Positions 29,881 to 40,265 of a stretch of 64,000 nucleotides of DNA are shown here, in pieces. The stretch comes from Euglena gracilis. Lineage: Eukaryota; Euglenida; Euglenophyceae; Euglenales. Numbering within the stretch: the first letter of the stretch is position 1; each line of letters begins with the position of its first letter. Position numbers and translations under genes: made by a program. The stretch spans positions 37,976,654 to 38,040,653 of the forward strand of contig CP154957.1 in the NCBI GenBank assembly GCA_039621445.1, in the 5' to 3' direction. The notes below the pieces were generated by a model. That model worked only from the letters and a program-made list of their open reading frames with translations. It was not told the DNA's origin and made no database searches.

Positions 29881-30639
29881 GACAATGCATTCATATTATA
29901 GGTGACCATGGTAAACCTTCTCACCAATGAAAAGCAGGCAGGTGTTGCCATGTCGGTGATGGTGAGAGTGCACATTCACAGGTCACACGCAGAAATACAG
30001 CAAGAGCAGGCGATGCGGGCGTTCATGAGGGACAATACAAGACAATGGGGAATGTGACACACGAAGGGGGAAGAGAAATGCCGTGCTCAGCTGGTAATCA
30101 TGCAAACAGGCCCTGCAAAGACAAGCACTCTTCGACGGGCACCATCACAAATCAATGCGGCATGTGCCAGGACTCAGCACTCGCAGCACACCTCATTCAA
30201 ACACCATCCTGCCCCGGATAATGGCCTTCTTCGGACGACCGTGCACGATGTCGTCAGACAATTTCATCCCTGGCCCAGGCTGGGTGGCAGAAGCAGAGGC
30301 AAAATGCATACCAACCCACCCACACATCCACACAACACACGTGTGCGCTCGCACATGGGTGTTGCTGGGGGAGCTCCAGCAACACCCATCCTTCCTTGAA
30401 AAATACAAAAAAAAAACACCACAAAGCTGGATTGCCTCTTTTTCTTCCAAAGTTGTGAGATGACCCCCCAAAACCCTCAAAAATACTACTTTTTGACAAT
30501 TTTTTTTGAAAATTTTCCAAAAAAAACTTCTGTGCTTTGTGCCGAAAAAAAAAGCGCGGGCGAGCTGGAGGGACCCTCCCCTGCACGGGGGTTCGGGCTT
30601 TAGGAGGAAAAAACCCTACAACACAACGCAACGCAACAC

Positions 30640-30655
30640 AACACACACACACACA

Positions 30656-30698
<43 letters not shown>

Positions 30699-30708
30699 GC
30701 GCACGCGC
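30640..30708 (+). repeat. Microsatellite (AC)n then (GCAC)n
   Basis: Pure CA dinucleotides followed by about 13 GCAC units. Confidence 0.95.
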
Positions 30709-31471
30709 GAGGGTAACTGCAGAGGAATCCAAGCAGAAAACTGGGATTGATGCACACACACCAGGGATTCCATGTTTCGAGCCGCGATCTGATTGGCATC
30801 GCTGTGATGAAAGACAACACAAAGGAATCACTGAAATAGAGGAAAGGTATCCCCAGATTGGTGCTTCGCCCTGAAAATTCTGTGCCCCCTTTCCAGATTG
30901 GATTGTGTTGACCATTCGCACATGCATGTGGAGCTTTTGAGTTTTGGGTCTATCGTCTTTTTGGGTCGTTCGACCCGGGACCCCACCACAATTGGCACAT
31001 TCCTATAACACTACCCACTCCCGGATCAGAACTTTTTGGCCGTCAGTGAACCCTCCAAGGGATTTTGTCTTGTTTCTTGGACTCCCCCTGCCCCAACAAA
31101 CAGGACTCCTTGGGAGCAACCGCGCCGGGCCGGGTTGCCTGGCACCATCAGGTATGTAAGAGCTCAGCACTACACAAAACCTGGTTGCTGAGCTGTTATC
31201 TCTTTATGGGTAAGAGCGAAGCTTACCACCAGGGAAAAGGGGGACGTTGAACCCTTGGGGAAGAGCCTTTTGGGTTGGTAATGAAAGCCACGGATTATCA
31301 CCATGACCCCAGACCTGTTCCCAAAAAGTTTTTTTTTCAATCGGGAGCAACTGGATCCCGGCTTTCCAAATCACCTCCGTTTGAACCCCAACTCCCCCGC
31401 CAGGCCCGTGTTATTCAGCCAACAGCGTTTACAGGTTTACCACCGGTTCATGCTAGGAAGCCTGAAATCCG

Positions 31472-31518
31472 GTTCGTGATTGTTCGTGATTGTTCGTGAT
31501 TGTTCGTGATTGTTCGTG
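31472..31518 (+). repeat. 10-bp tandem repeat TTCGTGATTG
   Basis: Four and a half units. A second array of the same unit lies at 32519-32612. Confidence 0.9.
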
Positions 31519-31562
31519 CTTCCAAAAAACCGCCCGGTTTTCCATTTTCCTTGGCGAAATAA

Positions 31563-32420
31563 GTGATTCTTCTTGTGCTTTGGTTTCTTGTGCCTCTTTT
31601 AATCAACATATTCAGGTCAATGGGGAAAGCAAAAGAGGCTTGGAAGATGCACTGCAAAGCAACAAAAAATCAGTGCCAACGTATCATCAAGCAGACTGTT
31701 GAGATCGGCAATTTTCTGCCTCTTTGGGGGAGGTTGCTTGTTGGGAACCTGACACCGAAGGACAAAAATACATCTTTTGAAAAACACAAAATACCTCCGT
31801 GTCACGTTTGGGTCATACAATTGCTTACCGACCCCCGGGGGGGGGAGGGGGGGTCACTCCACTTTTTTAAAAACCAGTCAGTCACTCATTTTCAAAAAAC
31901 CAGCCAGTCACTACCCCCCCGGGGGGGGGGGGGGTCGGCCACTCAGAAAAACGGCCACTTTCCAGTCACTTAGGCCATTTTAGGCCCAAAAAAATTTTCC
32001 GGCGCCTTCGGCGCCGGGGTCACTCAAGCCACTTTTGCCCACTCCTGGCCGACCCCCCCCCCCGGGGGGGGGGAGGGGTCCGGGCCAAAAACCAGTCAGT
32101 CACTTTGAAAAAACCAGTCACCCACCCCCCCCGGGGGGGGGGGGGGTGGGACAGTGCTTAAGCAATTGTCTGGTTTGGGTGCATCCATCAATTCAGCTAA
32201 AAGACCAGGTTTTCCACGATCTTGGGTTTGCGAAGAAGGTTGTCCTTGCGAGTTGACGATGAAATATGTCGCTTTGCATATGTCTTCTCGGCCCAGTGCA
32301 CTGAAACATGGCAAACACTGCACTACATTTCCGAATCTCTCACTTCCATCACTCCACCAAACTGAAAAAGGTGACAAAAAGGGTAGATATGACACCTGGG
32401 CAGCATGCTTTTGAGGAGTC
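31563..32420 (+). other. Open region interrupted by MITE copy 1
   Basis: Before the MITE a plus frame reads MGKAKEAWKMHCKATKNQ and continues to its left edge. After it, frames of up to about 80 codons are open on both strands; the minus frame has WWSDGSERF and VVQCLPC, faintly like the F-x3-W...C-x2-C start of the zinc-finger pseudogene at 34.4-35.05 kb. The similarity is too weak for a call. Confidence 0.25.
31814..32172 (+). mobile_element. hAT-type MITE, copy 1
   Basis: 359 bp. Starts CATACAATTGCTTACC and ends TTAAGCAATTGTCTG, an inverted terminal repeat. Flanked by a perfect 8-bp target duplication GTTTGGGT (31806-31813 and 32173-32180). The interior has CCAGTCAGTCAC words, G/C runs and a CGGCGCCTTCGGCGCCG hairpin. 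No coding capacity. Confidence 0.9.
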
Positions 32421-32518
32421 ATTTTGCCACCTCCTTCCATGATCTTTTCTCTTTGATTAATTGAACAACACCGTCGTTCTCAGAAAAAGACATTTCTGCA
32501 AGGGTGACGAAAAAATTC

Positions 32519-32612
32519 GGTTCGTGATTGTTTGTGATTGTTCGTGATTGTTCGTGATTTTGCCAAAGTCCCAAGTTCGTGCTGGTCCGTGATTGTTCGT
32601 GATTGTTCGTGG
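32519..32612 (+). repeat. 10-bp tandem repeat TTCGTGATTG, second array
   Basis: Interrupted array of the same unit as 31472-31518. The two arrays bracket MITE copy 1 at about 300-350 bp distance on each side. Confidence 0.85.
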
Positions 32613-33119
32613 CACGAACCGGTGAAAAACCCTGCAGCCAACAAGGGTCCAAACTGGGTACCGATGCTTTCGACCTTGCCCTGCAAAATTATTTGAGCAC
32701 ACAAAATTTTAGGACACTGCAAAGTTGTTTGGGGGGTTTCGACTCAGAGAGGGGTGGAGTGGGTGCGGACTCAGCGGGACTATCAGCCCCCCCCCCCGCA
32801 CAAGAAAGAAAACCTGGTGCAGAAAACTTTTGGAGCTTAAAAAACCCCAAAAATCAAACTTCTCTTTTTTTTGGAAATCAGCAAAAAAAACCTTCAAGAA
32901 AATCCTCCAGCGAAGTGCTGGGAAAGAAAAAAGGGGGCCCTGGTTCCAGGGGGTCCCGGACACCTTGGCCGGGGGGGGGGTCAAACAAGATTTTGTGTGC
33001 TGTCTGATGCTGCCAGGCAAAGGCCCGGATGGTGGCCTGGCCCAGCCCGGTTTTGCTCAAAATACATATGGCCAGTTTTGATTTAGCCTTCAGCCTTTTT
33101 AGGCTATTTCAGGGTTAAA

Positions 33120-33600
33120 AAATCGAAAATTTCAAAACATCTCCACAATGGTGTCCAATCAACGGAAACCACCGGGAACCTTAAATAAATCCCTGGGGAC
33201 TGTACATCACCTCGCATAGATCTCAGGTGCAGAGAGCCAGAGCCTTATTAAAACGGCCATGACTCGGGCTAGCCGTAGAGTTACAGGGAATTCAAAATAC
33301 CGTTAGATAAGGCGTTCCAGGGGCTTTGTTGAGGTCACCAGACATCTCCTTTGATTGTGCTTCATTTCCAAAGAAACATCGATTTTTGATCCCAAAAACC
33401 CAGAAATGGGCCAAATTGGCCAAAAAATTGCCGTAACTCGGACTACACGCAGAGCTGGGGGAAAAAAGTAAAGCATGGTTGGATAAGGCATTTCAAGGGC
33501 TTCATTTTTGGTATCCCAACATTTCCTTTGATTTTGCTTCATTGTTGAGATATTGAAAAAATCAAAATTTGACCAAAAAAAGGGAGCCCCCCAAAACACC
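33120..33600 (+). repeat. Satellite-like repeat, about 170-bp unit
   Basis: CATTTCCTTTGATTTTGCTT-type blocks followed by TGAGATATTGAAAA recur with 170-base spacing, separated by GCCGTAACTCGGACTA-type blocks. The same units appear at 57.1-57.8 kb. Confidence 0.7.
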
Positions 33601-33789
33601 TTGAAATGACTGTAAAAAACCCGGAAGCCCGTAAAAACAGGGGCAGTAAGATTAAAAGTGGATTTTTTTTGTTCGGCAAATAGATCCAAGAAGTTTTATG
33701 AAAATCAAAAAGCAGCATTTCACTCCGCTTCGCTGTTAGGAAAAATGATAAATCATTCACATCAATCGTTTTGAAAACCTCCCAAATTC

Positions 33790-34110
33790 CTTTGCATGGG
33801 GTTGGGGCAGGGTTTGAAAAAGGGCAGGTGGGGGGAGTGGGTCGAACCAGAGGAGGGGGGGGGGGTGGGCACCCCCCCCCCCTGTACAGTGGCGCGGTCT
33901 GGGTGACCAAAAATCGGCCCGGCCCTTCCCTCCAAGCCGAAAAAAATTGCCCCCAGTGCCATTTGGGGCACTTTTGGGCAAAAATTGCAAAAAAACCAAA
34001 ACCTCCAGCGCAAAGCGCCGGAAGGAATTTTGGGGGGGTCCCAGGTGTCCCCCCGGGGTCGATCTTGACCCCCCCCCTTGGCAGGTGCAAAGAAACATCA
34101 ATGACCCCTC
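33790..34110 (+). repeat. Dispersed repeat with GCGCAAAGCGCC hairpin
   Basis: Shares the order G/C runs, GGCGCGGTCTGGGTGACC, CATTTGGGGCACTTTTGGGC and AGCGCAAAGCGCCGGA with the 42559-42960 element. No clear ends here. Confidence 0.6.
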
Positions 34111-34205
34111 CCAAAGATGGACTGCTTGCAATTTGCACTGAATTGAACCTCGATTTGAGAACACGAAAAAGTCCTTGCCGGGGTCCGGACACTCTCCCTC
34201 TGGTT

Positions 34206-34345
34206 AGTGTGTATCACAACGTATCTGTGATACATTAATTTTTTGGGGGGTGATACATCTGTGACACATAAAAAAAAATTTGGTGATACATATATGATAC
34301 ATTAAAAAAAATTGGTGGTACATATATGATACACAAATTTTACTT
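34206..34345 (+). repeat. GGTGATACAT(A)n-type tandem repeat, left array
   Basis: Unit of about 36 bp with GATACAT twice, followed by an A or T run. Matches 35437-35592. Confidence 0.75.
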
Positions 34346-34420
34346 GGTGAAACGGATAATAAAAATCGTGAAGCACAAATTTGTAAGATGAAAAATTTAC
34401 AGACGAACATAAGATGTCGC

Positions 34421-35050
34421 TCACCCGGGCTTGAGGAACTCAGGTTCCCATGGCTGCTTCTTCACGTTGCAGCTGGAAGCATAACACAAATCATACACTG
34501 CCCCATTCAAATGCTGCAAATCTAACAATGAACGAGGTTTTCGGTAGGTGATTCCATGCTTCACCATCCACAAAACGGTTTTAAACAACATCTTTGCTTG
34601 CGGTACCAAAGCGGACGGAAGCTGAATAAGGGATTGGCTCAGACCTGTTTGTGGTCAATTCAACGTGGCCTTTGCAGCAAGATGATACTTTCCCTCGCTA
34701 TGTGATTTGATGTCATGGAAAGTGTGAACTTTTGTTGGCATTGCAAGAAAATTCCTCTTCTGACCCATCCCCATCACTTCCAGATCACTTTTGGATTCTG
34801 AGGAAATTGATGGCAAATAGCACACCACATGCCACGGGATGCTTCAAAACACAACCAATCTCGGCCATTCTTCCATTCCATACGGAACTGGTGGTGATTT
34901 CCTTTTTGGGTGGGCAGTGTCACTTTCAATTTCTTTTCTGGGGGGGGGCAGATTCTGATGAAGAACCCTCTCCAGCAGGCGAATCAGGGATGCCCTCGTC
35001 CTCCACGTTGCGCAGCTCCGTGTAGCTGTCCTCCAAACATACCATCACTT
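34421..35050 (-). pseudogene. TTF/hAT-type zinc-finger protein, broken
   Basis: Minus strand in order: an acidic lead (CLEDSYTELRNVEDEG), then FRMEWKNGRDWLCFE and GMWCAICHQFPQ, then HDIKSHSEGKYHLAAKA, then LFKTVLWMVKHGITYRK and LLDLQHLNGA. The W...C-x2-C...H-x5-H layout, followed by a helix and a (hydrophobic)-x-x-L-x-x-L-x-G motif, is that of TTF-type fingers in hAT-derived or KIAA1586-like proteins, which bind DNA. It is disabled by a C-run length change near 34.94 kb, a frame break near 34.77 kb and an in-frame TGA near 34.65 kb. The rest of a transposase is absent. Confidence 0.6.
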
Positions 35051-35436
35051 TCCACTCTGAAAAACCCAGTCAGTCAGTCTACCCCCCCCCCTCAGGGTGG
35101 GATCGGCCACTCTTGAATGTGCTTATGTTGGCAAAGCAATATTGCCAAAAAGTCTCAGAAAATGTACAAAAAAATTCGGGCACCTTCGACGCCAGGCCAG
35201 CCATTTTTTCATTTTTGGGCCGACCCTACCCCCGGGGGAGGGGGGTCTTGGCCAGAAAACCAATCAGTCACTCTGAAAAAACCAGTCAGTCACCCCCGGG
35301 GTGGGGTGGGACAGGTGTTGCCTCCAAAGCATTATCACAAGGAAAATGTTCCATTTGTCTGCAGAGAGGCAAGGAAACAAGGATGAAAAGCAGAACAGAA
35401 AGGGGAAAAAATTTTTGATGTAAAAACGTAAAAAAA

Positions 35437-35592
35437 TTGGTGATACATGTGTGATACATTAAAACTTGTTTGGTGATATATATATATATATATATATATA
35501 TGATACATTAAAAATTTTTGGTGGTACATATGCGATACATTAATTTTTAGGCTGTGATATATATGATACGTAAATTTTTTTTGGTGATACAA
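35437..35592 (+). repeat. GGTGATACAT-type tandem repeat, right array, with (AT)n core
   Basis: Same unit as 34206-34345 with an (AT) tract at 35478-35502. The two arrays lie on both sides of the zinc-finger pseudogene. Confidence 0.75.
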
Positions 35593-36012
35593 ACTAAATG
35601 AAGGTCTGCTCCGGTCCACGAGGCCCCCCCCCCCAATGTGTACACCCTCCTTATATTGAACCCTGGGTTGGGGTTGAAAAACACGGTCGGTACTCTGCAA
35701 GGACAACACCGATATCCACACACAATGCAGCATTGGACGCCTGCACCCAGCCAGCCACCAGCCAATGGCCGGACAACGTAGACCACACCTTACTTTGCTC
35801 CTTCCCTTTTCTTGCCCAACAACAACATGACCATCCTCCTTGTACTCCACTGGCCGTTGCAACTGCTCCTTCTCCTTCTTCCAAGTCTCCACCATAGATT
35901 CACTTCATGACGTCATGACTTCGTGACCAGACTGTTGCTCAAGGACCCTGGGTGGTCCCATTTTGTTGGGCACTGGAAAAAGCCACTGGCTTGACCCCCC
36001 CGGGGTCCCAGG

Positions 36013-36365
36013 CATACAATTGCTTACCGACCCCCGGGGGGGGGAGGGGGGGTCACTCCACTTTTTTTAAAACCAGTCAGTCACTCATTTTCAAAAAACC
36101 AGCCAGTCACTACCCCCCGGGGGGGGGGGTCGGCCACTCAGAAAAACGGCCACTTTCCAGTCACTTTAGGCCATTTTAGGCCCAAAAAATTTTCCGGCGC
36201 CTTCGGCGCCAGGGTCACTCAAGCCACTTTTGCCCACTCCTGGCCGACCCCCCCCGGGGGGGGGGGAGGGGGTCCGGGCCAAAAACCAGTTAGTCACTCT
36301 GAAAAAACCAGTCACCCACCCCCCCCCCGGGGGGTGGGGTAGGTCAGTGCTTAAGCAATTGCCTG
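36013..36365 (+). mobile_element. hAT-type MITE, copy 2
   Basis: 353 bp, CATACAATTGCTTACC...TTAAGCAATTGCCTG. Perfect 8-bp target duplication GTCCCAGG (36005-36012, 36366-36373). Very similar to copy 1. Confidence 0.9.
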
Positions 36366-36373
36366 GTCCCAGG

Positions 36374-39300
36374 GACCCTGCGGACTTGGGGAAAAAAACT
36401 TCCTCCAGGCTTGCACACTGAGGTGAAGATGGCTTTTAAAATGTTTTTTGGCTGATTTTTTCCCCCCAGATAATCCCAGAATTGGTTCGCGCCAAATTAG
36501 GACTAGCTGCAGTCCAGCCCTCCCCCCCCCAGCGGGGACACTGCGAAGCTTGGTCATGACATGGGCACTTTTCCTACCCACCCACCCACCCACCCACCCA
36601 AAATGCACCAAAATTAACCAGCCAAGAGCCCATTTTTCTAGCTCACCCGGGGGGGGGGGGGGGCGTCCGGCGACCCAACCAACCCACCCACTCTCAAACC
36701 CTCCCAAGGGGAGTCACACCAATAAACAAGAAGCTGTGAAGCTTAATTTTTGGATAAACACCAGAATTTTCCCAAAATATTTTTCCCTGCAGTACTTTCC
36801 ACCAAAACCTTTCCGGCGCCTCTTTGATCCAAATTAATGTGAAGACATAAAGCCCCATCAAAAGCAACGGACGCTGCAAATCTAATTTAGGCAAACTACC
36901 AGTGATTGGTCAGAAAAAAACAGCCATCACACACATGACATTTACAAACAGCACATTTTGGGGTTATTTGCTCACCACACTCACAAAGATACAAAGATTC
37001 TGGCTGCAGTGTGCTGGCTGCAGTGTGGGCCTGCATCAATCTGCTCTGAAAAAATTCACACAAACAAACAACAGAATTCTTCGAAAATCAAAATGCCAAA
37101 ATCGAAAATTTTTCAAAAGTAGTATTCCTGTAGTACTTCCCCCAGTATTCACTCTGTAAATTTTGTTTGGACTGTAAATAAATCTATGATCTCCACCCGC
37201 TCCCGCACCGTCATTGTGTCTGTCTCATCCAATCCCCTGCAGATAAATAAATTACAAATAACAGCGATAATTCCGAGAGTGATGCAACGATTTAATGATT
37301 GCGACACTCAGATTCGGTGGATGAGGTTGCCTTTTTCTGTTCCCCATGTGCCGTACCTTGCTTTTTCTTAATAATATACACAAAAAACAGGTGCAAACAA
37401 AAACTGGCAAGCTTCTTTTGAACTCCAAATGCAGACTTGTCGAGATGTACCGAATTACAAGAATTAAAACCCATTTGATCCCCCGCAACTCCCTTCAACT
37501 TTTTTGTCCACCGATGATCCCAAACAAAAAACCGAAAAATGCTGGAACATGAAAATAAATGGCAAAAAATAGTTGCATAACCACCAGAAAAATGACAAAC
37601 AGCACCAAATTTTTGGTGGAAAAAAAAACATGGGAGCCAGAAATCATCAAAATTGCAGGGGGCAACCTTGATCTTAAAACGAGCTCCTAAAGATTTCACG
37701 TGTAATTTGCGTTTTTTTAACATTTTTTTGTGTTTGTATTTGCAGGGTTCGTTTTGTGTTTTTTCTTGCGTCATTTTTTGAGGGTGCATGTTGCCTTCCC
37801 CTGTGCAATCTTGCGCATATGCGCAATGGCGTCAGACAAAAATATAATGTGAGCTGGACCGCATAAATTTGTTTTGGTCTACTCTGTATTGCGATTGGAA
37901 ACGGTCAAAATCTGATATGGAAATCTTACAGCGAGAAATGATCAAATGCAACAATATATATTGAAACAATATATTCAGCCATGCAAATTCAGAAAAGTGT
38001 GCACAACATATACACACACACCCATGCATACATGCACGCATGCATCATGCATACATACATACATACATACATACATACATACATACATACATACATACAT
38101 ACATACATACATACATACATACATACATACATACATACATACATACATACATGCATACATGCATACACAAATACGTACGTATGAAGGTACATACGCACGT
38201 ACATTTGTGCATACATCACTTACGTTGATGCATATGCGTGGATTTTACGAAAGAGGACAAATGAAAATACAAAGACACAAAAATGCAAAAAAAAACAAAC
38301 AGAACAGAAATAAAAAAAAATAAAAAAACACAAATTCCAGTTTGTTCACTGGGGCAACAAAATGTCAAACAAGCCTTTCAAAATTTTTGGAACATCTTTA
38401 GCCCCCAAAAAAACCCAGAAAAAAAATACAAAAAATGTTCTCAATTTTGGCTGCAGGCCAGTTTTTCGCCGAGTCCTGGACCATCATTCGTTCGGATATA
38501 CACTTTCTGCTGGAGAGGACTTAGAAAAATATTCAGCTCCGCCGGGGATTGGTAATTTGCCTGCTGCGTGTTTCTATCAATTCCCCACGGGTTTCGAGAT
38601 AATTATTTGGGGAAAACCATTTTGAACCTCCAAAATGTACCTGGGACGAAAATATTTTTCAAGTCTGAAAATACTCTGGGGGTCTCACCACTTCACCAGT
38701 TCATCAATGCACCACACCTAGCCTGGCAGGGACCACGCAAACACGTTTTTTTGCGGTTTTTTTGCACTTTGCCAAAAAGTTGCTTTTTTGCACCTCCTGC
38801 GTTTTTTTTTTGCATTTTTTTTCCTGGCGATTTCTTATTTTTTTTGGAAAATTTTTTGACTGTGCAAAATTCCTCGTTTTGTCCCCAACTCCCCCCACGA
38901 GACCAAAATTTTTTTCCATTCTTGCATTTTTTTGGTTAACAAAATGCTTACCCAACTGGCCCAGCTGCACCGCCAGCCTGAGATACGCTTCATACATCAT
39001 TGATATATCATGATACAATTGATATTGCAATAATTTTTGTCATTCCAAGGCAGGCATGCACCTCCAAAAGTTGTTCCACCTGTTCCTCTTAGTACTTGAC
39101 CGTTTCCTTTGAAGCAACCCTTTGGCAACCCATGAAGCACAGCACAGCACTGAATGGCTAGTGTGTATCGCGCTGGGGGGGGGTGAGCGACTCACGCGTT
39201 TAGCGAAGCTAGCACCGTCTTGTACATGCATACATACATACGGACATCCATGCACACAGACATACACACATTCATGCGTACGTACGTACATACATACATA

Positions 39301-40127
39301 CATGCACACATACACACATACACGCATCCAAAAAGTATCCGCAGACAAAAATGCAATTTACTCCCACCTATATAATACCTTGGTGAGACAGATCATTCAT
39401 CCGCAACAAAGGCATGTGCACAACACACCCAATGGTATCTGGGAACGTCTTTGGGCGGCGAGGCTTCCCTGAGTCCAGCCGATCCTGCACAACAAGATGC
39501 TGGCCATCCCCCTCCTCAGTGCACAATGAGACACACGGAGCACACAAAATAAGACAACAGAACCCACACTCCCCGTCAGCCGGGGAGTAAAACAAGCCAG
39601 GCCAAAAATCGGCCCAGGACCTGAATAACGCCAAAGTTTATGCCTAATTTCAGGCTGCAGTGCTAATCAACCCACCGTTGACATAACTGGGAGTGCTTGG
39701 GTCGAGACAGAACGGTCAGGCAAATATACTTCCCTCCTGATTTGCACAGGTATGGCTGCTTCAGGGTGCAAAATGCATAACGCTTTGAAAACAAGAGGCA
39801 TAAAAATGATCTTGGGCCATATCCCACCCAATAAAAACGCAGGGTCCCCCGTACACCGACAAATGCAAAACGTAAGCATTGAAATCTGATGGAACTGATA
39901 AATGATAATGATGACAAATGATAACGATATCAAATGATAATGACAAACAATTATAATGATAATGAGAAAAATCATAAAATAAAAAAGGAAAATATGGCAA
40001 TATTAACAAAAAATTGCCTTGGTTTGCGTCTGACCAGTGAATCCCTTTGTTGGTCCTGTTGAAAATTAGGACATTTATGAGGAAACAACCATTACAGAGG
40101 TTACACAATAATCTTTACGTAGGAGAC
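36374..40127. other. Intergenic stretch with repeats only
   Basis: Contains a (CCCA)n tract at about 36580-36600, the (CATA)n microsatellite, A/T-rich DNA at 38.2-39.0 kb, a second CATACATA patch at 39.22-39.32 kb and a GATAATGA-rich tract at 39.89-39.98 kb. No supported gene. Confidence 0.4.
38046..38154 (+). repeat. (CATA)n microsatellite
   Basis: About 27 uninterrupted tetranucleotide units. Confidence 0.97.
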
Positions 40128-40265
40128 TCAAACAGAAACTGAGCGGTGGTGGCAATCCACCTCCGAATCGGTGCCCAATGGCTGGACCATGTTGGCCAGC
40201 CGCTGGATGGGGGCGGACTTGGTGCGGTCCTTCCGCGCAATCTTCACAATCTTGGACTTCAATTC
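40128..40265 (-). CDS. CEP104-like terminal exon with stop
   Basis: Acceptor GATCCGCCAG. Encodes [19 protein letters not shown], then about 26 residues and a TGA at 40128-40130. Basic tail following TOG2; no zinc fingers follow, unlike vertebrate CEP104. A canonical AATAAA was not seen just downstream. Confidence 0.8.
   Translation of the reverse strand, partial: ELKSKIVKIARKDRTKSAPIQRLANMVQPLGTDSEVDCHHRSVSV

Noticed and set aside
29601-29975. Open frames of repeating HTYI or CMYV residues at the microsatellites (also 37.9-38.3 and 46.0-46.9 kb)
   Set aside because: They are translations of tetranucleotide repeats with no independent coding sign.
31814-32172. MITE copies as introner elements
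   Set aside because: Ends are not GT...AG and the flanks are 8-bp duplications, which fits DNA transposition.
39160-39215. tRNA-like stem words near GAGCGACTCACGCG
   Set aside because: No cloverleaf with a proper T-loop or acceptor stem could be drawn.
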